From: Pseudanabaena biceps
GTDB taxonomy: Bacteria; Cyanobacteriota; Cyanobacteriia; Pseudanabaenales; Pseudanabaenaceae
Direction of reading: 5' to 3'
DNA: 64,000 nt
NCBI GenBank assembly: GCA_013361095.1
Contig: JAATWA010000004.1
Span: 62,001-126,000, forward strand
Below the pieces are notes generated by a model. The model did not search any database, was not told the DNA's origin, and saw only the letters and a program-made list of their open reading frames with translations. The translations under genes and the position numbers were made by a program. This document shows, one piece after another, positions 1 to 9,065 of this stretch. Every line of letters starts with the position of its first letter. Position 1 is the first letter of the stretch.

Positions 1-2732
1 AGGTCAGGGGCAGGCTTGGGCTTCTCAACGCTGTAGCCATCGGCGATCGCATCGACTAGATCGGCTATGCCTAACTTAGCAATTACGGGTCGGGCATTCT
101 TGCTGGCGGAGGCGATCGCAATTTTTATTCCCGATTGTCTGAGTTCTTTTAATAGTTCAATTACGCCTGACAAAACATCTTGGGGAGTAGTATCTTGGAT
201 AGATTCCACATAGTAGCGATTTTTGCGATCCATCATCTCTTGCAGAGCCGCTTCGGAATAATCGCGATCGCCGACAATTAGCATCAGCGATTCTCTTCTT
301 GCCACACCTCGTAATGCTTCATTTGCCTTGCGATCGAAGGGAATCTTTTCTTCATCGGCAAGTTTCTGCCAAGCCCGATAGTGAAACTCGGCGGTATCTG
401 TCAAAACTCCATCAAGATCGAAGATGAAACCTTGAATGTCAGGAACTTGAGTAAGTGTGGATGGTAAATCGAAACTATACCAAGTGTTATGCCATTGCAG
501 TTTAAATTTGAGATAAGTCCAAGAGTCAGGAAGATGCGGATTAGCAACAGGTTTGTTATCCTTCAGTTGAATACCGCCAAATCCAAAAACTACAGCTTGC
601 CAGATACCCCCTGCGGAAGCCGCATGAATCCCGTCTGGGGTGTTACCGCGATTATCTTCGAGATCGACCATTGCTGCTTGTAAAAAGTGATGATTTGCCT
701 CGGATGACTCACCGAGATTTGCGGCAGCGATCGCGTGAATGGCGGAAGTAAGAGATGAGCCATAGGTGCTGTCGGTGCGAGGAGCATAGTAGTTCCAATT
801 CTTTTGCAGCGAGTTATGGCGATCGCTGAATTCGGGATCGTCACGCATCAGGTACAGGAGCATCAATACATCAGGTTGCTTGAGGACTTGGCTCTCATTG
901 GTTGCATCCATGCCGAGAACTGCTTGGATTGAGCGATCGCGAGGTTCATAGGTGCTTAAATCAATATCTTTAAGTTGAAAGAATCCATCACATTGTTCAA
1001 TTACTGCTGTTTCTTGATTATAGGAAATATAGATTTGGACGATCGCTTCTTTCCATTTAATTAATTGCTCAGATGTAAGTTGGAGATTTTGAGCAAGTTC
1101 CGTGAAACGATCGGGAAAGTTCTGCTGTAGCCAATCATGGACTGCTACCGCCCTTTCTAAATGCCACTGCACCATGCGATTGGTAAAAGTATTGTTATTC
1201 ACCTGCTCGTGGTATTCATCGGCTCCGATTACTCCACAAAGCTCATAGCGTTCCAGATTGGTATTCCATTCCAATCGGCTCATCCAAAATATTGCCGTAT
1301 CGAGAATGATTTCCGCTCCATAATCTCGCAGCCAGAGATCGTCGCCCGTAGCTTGCCAATATTGCCAGACCGCATAGGTAATGTCAGCGCTAATATGAAT
1401 TTCGCGATCGCGACACCAGATTCTGACGGCTTTGGCATAGGGATCGTTGGGCATAGACCAAAGAGGAGTTACTTCATCACCTGTTGCGGCACTTTCCCAA
1501 GAAAACATCGCGCCTTTATAGCCACTATCAGATGCCTTGCGTCTTGCGCCATTGAGGGTGCGATAGCGGTACGTTAAAAGATTACGAGCGATCGCGGGTT
1601 GGGTGAAGGTAAAAAAGGGCAGAATAAAAATTTCTGTATCCCAAAAAATGTGACCTCGATAGCCTAGTCCTGATAGGGTTTTCGCGGGAATGCTGACGCG
1701 ATCGTTATGGGGAGATGCGGCGATCAAAAGTTGAAACAGGTTGTAGCGAACTGCCAACTGTGCTTGGACATTGCCACCAATCTCGATATCACTATGTTCC
1801 CAAACTGAGACCCACGCCTGTCGATGTGCTTCTAGTAACGTTGTATAGGATGGTAATCTCGCCAATTTGTCTTGAGCCGCTTGAACAGGATTCTCTACTT
1901 CCTGAGATGTAAACAGGGTCACGAGCTTCTCAATATTGATTGTCTGTCCCTCGACGACATTAAAAGTAGCGATCGCCGTGGGATAGCCTGGAGTATTTGT
2001 CATTTGCAAATTTGCCTCGACATCAATCACGGTAAGTTTTGCCGCCATGCCAAGTTCAATTCGCGAACCACGAGTCCGCACCTGTAGCCAAATTCCTTCG
2101 CTATCGGATTGACGACGCTTTGCGTCACCAATCTGATAGTGTCGATCGCGATCTCTCTCTTTCTCTATCTTGCCTTGATCTAATTGCTCCCAATGATTAA
2201 AACCCTGATTGTCAGAATAGCCATTAATACTGGCTTGCACCTCAATCGTTCCCTTAAAATCAATCGCGGTAATTTGGCAGCACAAGCCCAATACTTGAGG
2301 ATCGGCAAAGCTAGCAAATCTTTCAAACCGTAAGTCTATGGTATTTCCCTTGGGGCTACACCAACGCAGCGATCGCGTCAGCAATCCATAACGCAAGTCA
2401 AGCTGACGTTCGTAATTGATGATTTCACCGCGATCAAGTCGAAATCGCTCACCGTTGACAATCACTAGCAATGAGAGCCAATCAGGACAATTGACTAACT
2501 CGGTATAGACCACAGGCACATCATCATAGACTCCATGCACCAAGGTAGTTGGCAAAGCGTGGGGATAGCCCTCTTCAAAGCTGCCTCGCGTCCCCAAATA
2601 CCCATTACCAATGGTAAATACGGTTTCTCTGGAATGCAACTGTTCGGGATCGAATTGAGATTCGGTCAAAGTCCAATCTGTATAAATTAAATCAGGGGAG
2701 ATTGGCAAATCATGGGATCTTGGAGTTTTCAT
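1..2732 (-). CDS. GH65 disaccharide phosphorylase fused to beta-phosphoglucomutase (3' end outside window)
   Basis: I translated the minus strand from the ATG at 2732; the frame stays open to the window edge. Residues 1 to about 750 are a glycoside hydrolase family 65 phosphorylase (maltose, trehalose or kojibiose type). The catalytic-acid motif GADEYHEQVNNN lies near residue 505. From about residue 765 a HAD domain begins with FDLDGVLTDTAEFHYRAW, the nucleophile motif of beta-phosphoglucomutase, and continues with the cap region. Inferred role: phosphorolysis of a glucose disaccharide to beta-glucose-1-phosphate, then conversion to glucose-6-phosphate in one cytosolic protein. The start lies one base after the stop of the sucrose synthase gene, so the two are very probably co-transcribed. 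The exact disaccharide cannot be told from sequence alone. Only the HAD C-terminus is missing. Confidence 0.9.
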   Translation of the reverse strand, partial: MKTPRSHDLPISPDLIYTDWTLTESQFDPEQLHSRETVFTIGNGYLGTRGSFEEGYPHALPTTLVHGVYDDVPVVYTELVNCPDWLSLLVIVNGERFRLDRGEIINYERQLDLRYGLLTRSLRWCSPKGNTIDLRFERFASFADPQVLGLCCQITAIDFKGTIEVQASINGYSDNQGFNHWEQLDQGKIEKERDRDRHYQIGDAKRRQSDSEGIWLQVRTRGSRIELGMAAKLTVIDVEANLQMTNTPGYPTAIATFNVVEGQTINIEKLVTLFTSQEVENPVQAAQDKLARLPSYTTLLEAHRQAWVSVWEHSDIEIGGNVQAQLAVRYNLFQLLIAASPHNDRVSIPAKTLSGLGYRGHIFWDTEIFILPFFTFTQPAIARNLLTYRYRTLNGARRKASDSGYKGAMFSWESAATGDEVTPLWSMPNDPYAKAVRIWCRDREIHISADITYAVWQYWQATGDDLWLRDYGAEIILDTAIFWMSRLEWNTNLERYELCGVIGADEYHEQVNNNTFTNRMVQWHLERAVAVHDWLQQNFPDRFTELAQNLQLTSEQLIKWKEAIVQIYISYNQETAVIEQCDGFFQLKDIDLSTYEPRDRSIQAVLGMDATNESQVLKQPDVLMLLYLMRDDPEFSDRHNSLQKNWNYYAPRTDSTYGSSLTSAIHAIAAANLGESSEANHHFLQAAMVDLEDNRGNTPDGIHAASAGGIWQAVVFGFGGIQLKDNKPVANPHLPDSWTYLKFKLQWHNTWYSFDLPSTLTQVPDIQGFIFDLDGVLTDTAEFHYRAWQKLADEEKIPFDRKANEALRGVARRESLMLIVGDRDYSEAALQEMMDRKNRYYVESIQDTTPQDVLSGVIELLKELRQSGIKIAIASASKNARPVIAKLGIADLVDAIADGYSVEKPKPAPD

Positions 2733-2733
2733 G

Positions 2734-5169
2734 TTATCGCTGCATATGTTCTGCTAAAATCTGCTCGGCTCTGGGTTTGTAGAGCAAATAGAAGAGGGCT
2801 TCTAGATAACGTTGTCGCGCCTCTCGGTTGTCAGAATAGATACAGTCCCAAAAACTGTAAATCTTCGCTAGCAATAGGAGCTTTTGGGTATGATGTTGCC
2901 AATTATATTGCTCTTGAATGCGTTGAATAGCGAGAGTAGAAAGCTGAGCCCAGTATTCGCGATCGCTCTGACATTGACTGAGAAATTGTAAAATCTTTTT
3001 TGCAGTTCCATCTAAGTCGATGGGATTGATATGAAAGCCATTGATACCATCTTGAATAATTTCTAAGGAACCGCCAAATTCAGTGGCAAAGGTGGGTAAC
3101 CCAGAAACCATCGCTTCGAGAATGGTGCGCCCAAAAGACTCAAACTTAGCAAAATGTACGAAAACTCCTTGGCGATCGGCGATCGCCCGATAGACTTCTC
3201 CGATATCGCTATTGGAAAACCGCACACCTAACCAGCGAATATTCCCATGCAAATTGTATTGATAAATTAGAGTATGCAGTTTAGCCAGTTCATTGGCGGC
3301 ATCGGAGTTCGTGACATCGGTAACCTCTAAGGCATCCGTAATTAAAATTAAGTTGCATTCTTTCTGCAACTCTGGACTACGCCCAAAGCATTCTACTAAA
3401 CCAGTCAGATTTTTAACCATAGCGATCGTTGCCACAGCAAGGATTGGGCGTAGGTCTGGCTGGGATAAACGACCCAAAATATGCGCGTTTTCCTGATTAA
3501 AGAGTAACGATTGAATGCGGGTACGCTGTTCGAGATCGCGATTTTCGATTTGATCATAAGGAAAGAATATTTGCTCATTCACTCCAGGCGGTACGCGATT
3601 GAATCTGGGGCTAAATAAGTCAATGCCGTTTGTGACATGATACAAATTTGGCATCGTAAAGCATTGATAGGAATCATACTGACCGACACTTTCTGGGGTT
3701 CCCATAATTTCTTGATAGGATGAGGTGATGATGAAGTCAGCCGCATTCATCCCAATTAGCTCAGCTGTAAATTGGGATGAAAAGTGATACTGGGAATCTA
3801 AATCCTGCCAGTAAAGGTTACTGAATAGATGCTTCGGTTTCTCTAGGGAATGGGCAATTTGGCAATGGATGGCGTTGAGACGATTTGCTAATAGCGCAGC
3901 GACCAAATTTCCATCGCTGTAGTGACCAATGATTAAATTTGGTTTGCCACCTAATTTATCAATTAGTTCCCTTTCTGCATCCACCGCAAAACTTTCAAGA
4001 TACGGCCAAATCTCAGATTTTGGAATCCAATGATCGGTCATAGCTGGATTGAATTTTTGAAAGGGTACGCGCAGAAACCAAGCATTGTCAGTGCCTTCAA
4101 TCTTTTCCCAATTAAGATTGCATTGCGTTGCCATACTGTTAGGAATCAAGCGGGTGAGAACGATCACTTGAGGATGAATATCTAGCAAATCCAATCCCGC
4201 TTGTTGAATGTTTATATGGAGTTGTTTCTCGATACTACGGGCTTGCTCCAGCACGTAAGCCGCTTGGCTGCGGGTTTCTGGTAGCCCGAGCGTACTCTCT
4301 TGACCTATCCAGCCATGAATAGAGATAGATACTACGCGAAAGATCGCAGGAACTCGTGATACAAAGGTATCCAAAATCGCAGGTTGGGGATCTTCAAGTA
4401 AATGATTGAGTAGTTCCATCGTTTCGCGAGCGCGCCCAACTGTATTTCCCCACCCTGGTTCAAAGCCAAGGGCTTGGAGATCGAGATGAACTTTTGCATA
4501 GGGAAGATCGGCATCCTCCTCACTTAAAAGCTTGAGCGCGAGCTTTACCTGTTTTGCTAGTTCGATCCCTGACTCAATTTGAGTATTGATTAGTAGCTGC
4601 ATTCTGTCATGCTCGAGTATATGCAGAGCCATAAACAGCGCCTCTAACCAGTGCGGGAAAGCGCTCATGAGCTTGTTGCATAGGTAGTTGCTAAGAAACG
4701 TTAGTCCCTGCCCCATATTTCGCGGATCGCTAATGCGTGGAGAGTCTTGATAGAAAGGATTAAAGTCAATATTGAGTATGTGAGGCTGTTCTCGATTAAC
4801 TTGGCGATCGCGCAGATTTAGTAGTTCGTGAACGTCCATCTGGTTCTCTTTGGTGAGATCTGCGGTTAGCTTCCACACTTGTTGGCTGCCAATCCAAGCA
4901 CGCAGTACTAACCAAATACTCTTCTCATTTAAGTTATTATCTAATTTCTCATCTAAAATTAGTTCGTGGATGTAGTTGATCAACTGCCTTAAAGAAGAAC
5001 TGTGATAGCCTTGAATGGGCTGTGGTAATTGTTCGCAAAGCTCCGTAAATGTTTGGAGAATCTCATTTCGTAGGAAATAGCGCTTCCCAGTGCCGCGTAA
5101 ATTTGCAACTAGCTGCTGTAGAGTATTTCTCTCGTCGCTATTTAAAATTGCTTGGATTAGTTTATGCAT
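2734..5169 (-). CDS. susA: sucrose synthase
   Basis: The 811-residue product has the usual length of sucrose synthase (about 800). It catalyses reversible sucrose + NDP to NDP-glucose + fructose in the cytosol. The N-terminal regulatory part (residues 1-270) is followed by the catalytic GT-B fold, with the family motif GHYSDGNLVAALLANRLN in the middle. The GT4 E-x7-E motif (FESFGRTILEAM) lies near residue 678, followed by GLPTFATEFGG. The start is the first ATG, preceded by a 320-base gap. The stop is one base before the GH65-phosphoglucomutase gene, which suggests an operon for sucrose or glucan-disaccharide breakdown into sugar phosphates and nucleotide sugar. Confidence 0.93.
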   Translation of the reverse strand: MHKLIQAILNSDERNTLQQLVANLRGTGKRYFLRNEILQTFTELCEQLPQPIQGYHSSSLRQLINYIHELILDEKLDNNLNEKSIWLVLRAWIGSQQVWKLTADLTKENQMDVHELLNLRDRQVNREQPHILNIDFNPFYQDSPRISDPRNMGQGLTFLSNYLCNKLMSAFPHWLEALFMALHILEHDRMQLLINTQIESGIELAKQVKLALKLLSEEDADLPYAKVHLDLQALGFEPGWGNTVGRARETMELLNHLLEDPQPAILDTFVSRVPAIFRVVSISIHGWIGQESTLGLPETRSQAAYVLEQARSIEKQLHINIQQAGLDLLDIHPQVIVLTRLIPNSMATQCNLNWEKIEGTDNAWFLRVPFQKFNPAMTDHWIPKSEIWPYLESFAVDAERELIDKLGGKPNLIIGHYSDGNLVAALLANRLNAIHCQIAHSLEKPKHLFSNLYWQDLDSQYHFSSQFTAELIGMNAADFIITSSYQEIMGTPESVGQYDSYQCFTMPNLYHVTNGIDLFSPRFNRVPPGVNEQIFFPYDQIENRDLEQRTRIQSLLFNQENAHILGRLSQPDLRPILAVATIAMVKNLTGLVECFGRSPELQKECNLILITDALEVTDVTNSDAANELAKLHTLIYQYNLHGNIRWLGVRFSNSDIGEVYRAIADRQGVFVHFAKFESFGRTILEAMVSGLPTFATEFGGSLEIIQDGINGFHINPIDLDGTAKKILQFLSQCQSDREYWAQLSTLAIQRIQEQYNWQHHTQKLLLLAKIYSFWDCIYSDNREARQRYLEALFYLLYKPRAEQILAEHMQR

Positions 5170-5487
5170 ATCCTAATTCCATAATTGGCGATCGCTCTAA
5201 CTGAGTTGCTCTACTGTAGCTCTCTTTTAGTGGGCTATAGGGAAAATATGGATGTAGGTTCGTAAAGCTTCAAGACGTTGTGATACAACTCATTCAACTC
5301 ATACATCTCATATACATTATTTCAGATATCCTTATAACATCGTGGTATCAAGAAGAAAAATGTTTTGATTCATGTAAACGTATTGAATTAGATTTCTAAA
5401 GATGATGACTTAAATATTACTTGTCCTGTTTAACGACTAAATCTCTATTCTAGAGAATTTACAATACTTAGAGATTAGGAATTAAAG
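5170..5487. other. intergenic gap upstream of sucrose synthase
   Basis: No gene is seen. The stretch is AT-rich and must hold the minus-strand promoter of the sucrose synthase operon. Near 5289-5320 there is a short run of loosely repeated 'actcat'/'catctcata' units of no clear meaning. Confidence 0.4.
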
Positions 5488-5616
5488 ATGTTATATAAAG
5501 CCAAAACACTGAATGAATATCGTTTAAACAGCTTCAATGGTGAAATCGGAAAAGTCAAAGAATGCTACTTCGATGACCAGTATTGGACTATTCGCATAGC
5601 TACAGGGTACGTGTAA
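5488..5616 (+). pseudogene. PRC-barrel domain protein, N-terminal remnant
   Basis: The ATG at 5488 starts a 42-residue reading frame, MLYKAKTLNEYRLNS..., with GEIGKVKECYFDDQYWTIR. This resembles the first strand pair of cyanobacterial PRC-barrel proteins (GKVKEFYFDD..HWTIRY). The frame ends inside the left arm of a 150-bp inverted-repeat element that begins at 5601. Joining the sequence across the element does not restore a recognisable PRC barrel, so the 3' part is also lost or decayed. The PRC assignment rests on pattern recognition of a short stretch. Confidence 0.6.
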
Positions 5617-5750
5617 AAACCTGCAAGATCGGTCTTAAACGCGCATCCTATCGTTTGTTTTTTGGACGAAAAACCAAAAATCATATTTTTGGAATGTACT
5701 CCCTGTATAGCTTTAAAGGTCATCTTGCAGGTTTTTACACGTATCCTGTA
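5601..5750. mobile_element. MITE-like element with 29-bp terminal inverted repeats
   Basis: The left arm 5601-5629 and the right arm 5722-5750 are reverse complements at 28 of 29 positions, both with the core ACGTGTAAAAACCTGCAAGA. The ends can be read as TA-CAGG...CCTG-TA, so a TA target duplication as made by IS630/Tc1-type transposases is likely. The 92-bp interior has no convincing coding content; a 60-codon open frame through it is fortuitous. It interrupts the PRC-barrel frame. Confidence 0.75.
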
Positions 5751-5822
5751 TCTACCCCAAAATGATTAATATTACAACGAGCTTTATAAGTCACGAATTA
5801 ACCCCAAAACTAGGATATTAAT

Positions 5823-6836
5823 ATGTCTCACATCACCAGCCGCGAGATTCGACTAATTTCTCACCCCACTGGGATACCAACCCCAGCTAACTTTAGCCTC
5901 GCACAAACCGAAGTGGAGTCGCTGCAAGATGGACAAGTACTCGTTCGCAACCTCTATATGTCCGTTGATCCATACATGCGTGGTCGCATGAACATCGGAA
6001 AATCCTATGTGCCACCGTTCGAGTTAGATAAACCGATGACTGGTAGCGCAGTTGGCGAAGTCGTTGAGTCCCGCGCCAATCAATTCAAACCAGGTGATGC
6101 TGTCACTTCTAGCTATGGCTGGCGGGAATATTTTATCGCTAAACCGCAAGAGTTACACCCAGTCAGCCGCGACCTTCAACCGCTTTCAGTTTACCTAGCT
6201 GCCCTTGGCATGACGGGCATGACAGCTTGGGCAGGGTTGAATTTGGTAGATGTCAAAGCTGGCGATGTCATTTTTATTTCGGGAGCCGCTGGCGCGGTGG
6301 GAAGTGTAGCTGGGCAATTAGCGAAATTGCGAGGATGCACGGTCATCGGATCGGCAGGTTCATTAGAGAAGGTCAAGTTTCTACAGGAAGAATGCGGCTT
6401 TGATATTGCCTTCGATTACAAATCCAGTCCTGTCATCCCTGTCATCGAGCAACTAAACCTAGCAGCACCGAATGGAATTGATGTCTATTTCGATAATGTT
6501 GGTGGTGAAATGCTCGAAGCTTCACTCTCAGCTTTACGGTTGCATGGTCGGATTATCGCTTGTGGCGGCATCTCTGGTTATAACGCGAAAACACCCCAAC
6601 TTGGTCCTCCTAATCTTTTCAACGTGACGACTAAACGGTTGACGATGAAAGGGCTAATCGTCGGCGATTGGCTAAGTCATCAAGGCGAATTTGAACAGGA
6701 AGTGGGTGGCTATTTCCGCGCTGGAAAACTGAAGAATAAGGAAACAGTGGTGACAGGCCTCGATAAAGCTGTGGACGCATTCATCGGTCTATTTGAAGGC
6801 AAAAATATCGGCAAGATGATCGTGAAATTCGATTAA
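5823..6836 (+). CDS. NADP-dependent oxidoreductase, CurA-type zinc-independent MDR family
   Basis: This is a 337-residue medium-chain dehydrogenase/reductase lacking the zinc-binding cysteines. The N-terminal GroES-like part has the family signature NLYMSVDPYMRGRM. The Rossmann part has ISGAAGAVGSVAGQLAKLRG near residues 152-171 and FDNVGGEMLEA further on. The C-terminus ends GKNIGKMIVKF, as in the curcumin/alkenal reductase group (E. coli CurA). Expected reaction: NADPH-dependent reduction of the alpha,beta double bond of enones or enals, in the cytosol. The next gene, a DJ-1/PfpI-type gene, starts 39 bases later, so both may belong to a reactive-carbonyl or oxidative-stress operon (inference). 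Confidence 0.9.
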   Translation: MSHITSREIRLISHPTGIPTPANFSLAQTEVESLQDGQVLVRNLYMSVDPYMRGRMNIGKSYVPPFELDKPMTGSAVGEVVESRANQFKPGDAVTSSYGWREYFIAKPQELHPVSRDLQPLSVYLAALGMTGMTAWAGLNLVDVKAGDVIFISGAAGAVGSVAGQLAKLRGCTVIGSAGSLEKVKFLQEECGFDIAFDYKSSPVIPVIEQLNLAAPNGIDVYFDNVGGEMLEASLSALRLHGRIIACGGISGYNAKTPQLGPPNLFNVTTKRLTMKGLIVGDWLSHQGEFEQEVGGYFRAGKLKNKETVVTGLDKAVDAFIGLFEGKNIGKMIVKFD

Positions 6837-6875
6837 TAAGTAGTGATCCATTTAAAAGTAATTAAAGGAGTTGAG

Positions 6876-7573
6876 ATGAAAATACTAATGGTAATGACCT
6901 CACACGACCAGCTCGGCAATACGGGTAAAAAAACTGGTTTCTGGCTCGAAGAATTCGCAGCCCCTTACTACACATTCAAAGACGCAGGTGCGTCTATCAC
7001 ACTAGCTTCACCGAGTGGTGGGCAGCCACCGCTCGGTGAAGCTAGTGTGACACCTCAGATTCTCAGACTAAAGATACGCAACGCTTCAAAGCAGATCCTG
7101 CCGCACAAACCGCTCTCAAGCAGACAATCAAGTTGAGTCAGGTTTCCGCTAGCGATTTCGACGCTGTATTTTACCCTGGTGGTCATGGACCACTCTGGGA
7201 CTTAGCTGAAGATGCATCCTCGATCGCCCTGATCGAAGCCATGCTTGGTGCGGGTAAACCAGTCGCCTTAGTTTGCCACGCGCCAGGTGTGTTGCGTGAT
7301 GTCAAGGCAGTCAACGGCGATCCTGTGGTGCAAGGTAAAGCCGTAACAGGCTTCACCAATACCGAGGAGCAGGCCGCCGGATTAACGAAGATTGTCCCTT
7401 TTCTGGTCGAGGATATGCTCCGAACCAACGGCGGCAATTATTCCAAAGTAGCTGACTGGCAGCCCTATGTTGTGAAAGATGGGCTATTAATTACTGGGCA
7501 AAACCCCGCATCTTCTGAGCCAGCCGCTAAGGAGCTACTGGAAAAGCTCAGTCTGCTTGTCAATGTTAAATAA
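6876..7573 (+). pseudogene. DJ-1/PfpI-type class I amidotransferase-like protein, frameshifted
   Basis: The ATG at 6876 follows AAAGGAG. The first frame gives MKILMVMTSHDQLGNTGKKT...GGQPPLG and then goes off family sequence. The second frame, open from 7046, gives DSQTKDTQRFKADPAAQTAL and continues with the typical AVFYPGGHGPLWDL, the nucleophile elbow ALVCHAPGVLR, and GKAVTGFTNTEEQAAGL to 7573. Together they make one normal DJ-1/PfpI protein of about 230 residues (glyoxalase/chaperone type). The join region 7035-7051 is occupied by the right arm of a near-perfect palindrome (6997-7050) copied from upstream coding sequence, and this causes the frameshift. A downstream TTG at 7133 could start a 146-residue fragment retaining the cysteine elbow, but it would lack the first strands. 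Confidence 0.85.
6997..7050. repeat. 54-bp fold-back palindrome inside the DJ-1/PfpI gene
   Basis: 6997-7015 (TCACACTAGCTTCACCGAG) is the exact reverse complement of 7032-7050. Inside it GGTGG pairs with CCACC across a four-base loop, leaving one T/G mismatch. The left arm is normal coding sequence for the protein (ASITLASPSGG). The right arm has replaced what should be about five codons. Confidence 0.95.
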
Positions 7574-8002
7574 CTGATATTACGTGGAACCTAGATGATG
7601 AATCTCTTGCTGCTAGCGTGACAGGGCAACCACGGGGGGATTGCCCCTGCCAAAGAAATTAGAATTTTGTAGAGGCAGCACTTACCTTACTCACCTTACG
7701 CAGAAGGTTATAAGACCCTCACCCCTAGCCCCTCTCCCAAAAAAGGAGAGGGGGGACAAGAAAAATTCAAAACCGTCTCTTATCTTACTCCCCTTCTCCC
7801 ACTCTGAGAGAAGGGGCTGGGGGATGAGGGCAGATCTTCGCTCTGCGTAAGGTGAGTTACCTTAATACCGTGGCTTGATAAGGGAGATTTAAGAGTTACG
7901 ACCGAATCAATATAGCCACAATGATTCATTCTTGAACTCATTTTCCATCGAAACGTTCGATGATTTGATCCGTCCTTTAACTGTTCCAATGGAGCTAAAA
8001 GC
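7574..8002. repeat. intergenic region with palindromic cyanobacterial repeats (7681-7865)
   Basis: There is no gene. A nested inverted repeat has outer arms ACTCACCTTACGCAGA at 7689-7704 and its complement at 7842-7857. The inner arms are the C-rich CCCTCACCCCTAGCCCC (from 7716) and its approximate complement ending GGGATGAGGG (to 7830). The C-rich units resemble a dispersed repeat common between cyanobacterial genes. At about 7622-7650 a separate GGGCAACC.../GGGGATTGCCCC hairpin occurs. From 7880 to 8002 an unassigned open stretch ending FDDLIRPLTVPMELKARF (stop at about 8013) may be gene debris. Confidence 0.7.
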
Positions 8003-8137
8003 AAGGTTCTGCTAGAAGATGGAAACTGCCGCTATAAGCTGATGTCTCTGGCGGCAGAATCGACCATTACAGAACATACTAATCCTCGCAATGCGACCGT
8101 AAATGTGATTGATCGTTTAAAGAAATTAGGACACTAA
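8003..8137 (+). pseudogene. cupin-like protein remnant
   Basis: A 44-codon stretch reads KVLLEDGNCRYKLMSLA, then AEHTNPRNATVNVI-like sequence (here TEHTNPRNATVNVI), and stops at 8137, six bases before the oxidase start. The pattern of a short beta strand, 'RY.LM.LAA....EH..PRNATV.VI', resembles small single-domain cupins. It has no start codon in frame. The identification is tentative. Confidence 0.3.
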
Positions 8138-8142
8138 ACATT

Positions 8143-8889
8143 ATGATTCGACTCCTCGTTAATTTTTTGGAAGCCTTGTTGAATACCTTTTACAGGGGGC
8201 GCGATCGCGCCTTTGCCCGATTTTTTGTACTGGAAACCGTGGCTCGTGTACCCTATTTTGCTTTCACCTCGGTTTTACACCTCTACGAAACGATGGGCTG
8301 GTGGCGTAAATCTGACTGGTTAAAGATACATTTTGCCGAGTCTTGGAATGAACTGCACCATCTGCTGATTGCCGAATCCCTCGGTGGCAATGATCATTGG
8401 TACGATCGCTACCTTGCCCGAATCGGAGGATTAATTTATTACTGGATCATTGTTTTGGTCTATATGATCAACGCCCATGCTGCCTACAACTTCATGCAGC
8501 AAGTCGAAGAACACGCCTACCACACCTATGATCTGTTTCTCAAAGAACACGGTGAAGAACTCAAACAAAGACCTGCCCCAAAAGTGGCAATTAACTACTA
8601 TCTGGATGGCGACTTGTATATGTTCGACGAATTTCAGACGACGCATCCCGAAGCCTTTCGCCGTCCTCAGATTGAGAATCTCTACGATGTCTTTGTTGCC
8701 GTTCGCGAAGATGAATTAGAACATGTCAAGACGATGATTGCATGTCAACAACCTGAAGCTCAAGAGACATTCCAAAGCCCCCACGCCGAGAATCGTCCTG
8801 CATTTCCAGAATCGGTAAGAGCCGCGATTGAGTTACAAGCCGCGCAAATTATACAGGAAGCAGAAAAAGAAACCGTTCAAATATCGTGA
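8143..8889 (+). CDS. alternative oxidase / plastoquinol terminal oxidase
   Basis: The 248-residue di-iron quinol oxidase transfers electrons from (plasto)quinol to O2, making water without pumping protons. All iron ligands are visible: FVLETVARVPYF (Glu), SWNELHHLL (Glu and His), QVEEHAYHTYD (Glu and His) and REDELEHVKTM (Glu, Glu, His). Hydrophobic helices that would sit on one membrane leaflet flank the first two motifs. The sequence around LETVARVPYFAFTSVLHLYE looks closer to plastid-type PTOX than to mitochondrial AOX. The gene leads a plus-strand run with rpe, aldolase, H+-ATPase, cytochrome c and PPK2 genes, suggesting a role in discharging excess reductant. Confidence 0.93.
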   Translation: MIRLLVNFLEALLNTFYRGRDRAFARFFVLETVARVPYFAFTSVLHLYETMGWWRKSDWLKIHFAESWNELHHLLIAESLGGNDHWYDRYLARIGGLIYYWIIVLVYMINAHAAYNFMQQVEEHAYHTYDLFLKEHGEELKQRPAPKVAINYYLDGDLYMFDEFQTTHPEAFRRPQIENLYDVFVAVREDELEHVKTMIACQQPEAQETFQSPHAENRPAFPESVRAAIELQAAQIIQEAEKETVQIS

Positions 8890-8907
8890 TTGACAAGGAG
8901 AATGACT

Positions 8908-9042
8908 GTGTTCAATATTGATGAAATGAGTACAAACGAGATCCACGGTCTCTTGCAAAAGATACGACATGAACGCACGCTTGGGCGACTGGAGCATCAA
9001 GCGTGTAATCGGGCTGACCCGCTACTATCGCGATCGTTCTAG
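8908..9042 (+). pseudogene. short fragment, possibly of a pyridoxamine-phosphate-oxidase-like flavoprotein
   Basis: A GTG at 8908, well placed after AAGGAG, opens a 44-codon frame beginning VFNIDEMSTNEIHGLLQKIR. I associate this opening (FxIDEMS..EIHELLQ) with small pyridoxamine 5'-phosphate oxidase-like proteins, where the next residues should be GHLGCARD. Here it diverges to HERTLGRLEH and stops. It is probably the decayed start of such a gene. A translated leader for rpe is an alternative. Confidence 0.35.
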
Positions 9043-9065
9043 CAGACTGTACGCCAGCAAAAAAT

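Noticed and set aside
5583..5765. A 60-codon open frame across the MITE-like element
   Set aside because: It is contained almost wholly within the 150-bp inverted-repeat element, has no family features and no ribosome binding site.
7681..7865. CRISPR-like repeats in the C-rich intergenic region
   Set aside because: The repeats are inverted and nested, not direct with regular spacers; they look like dispersed cyanobacterial palindromes.
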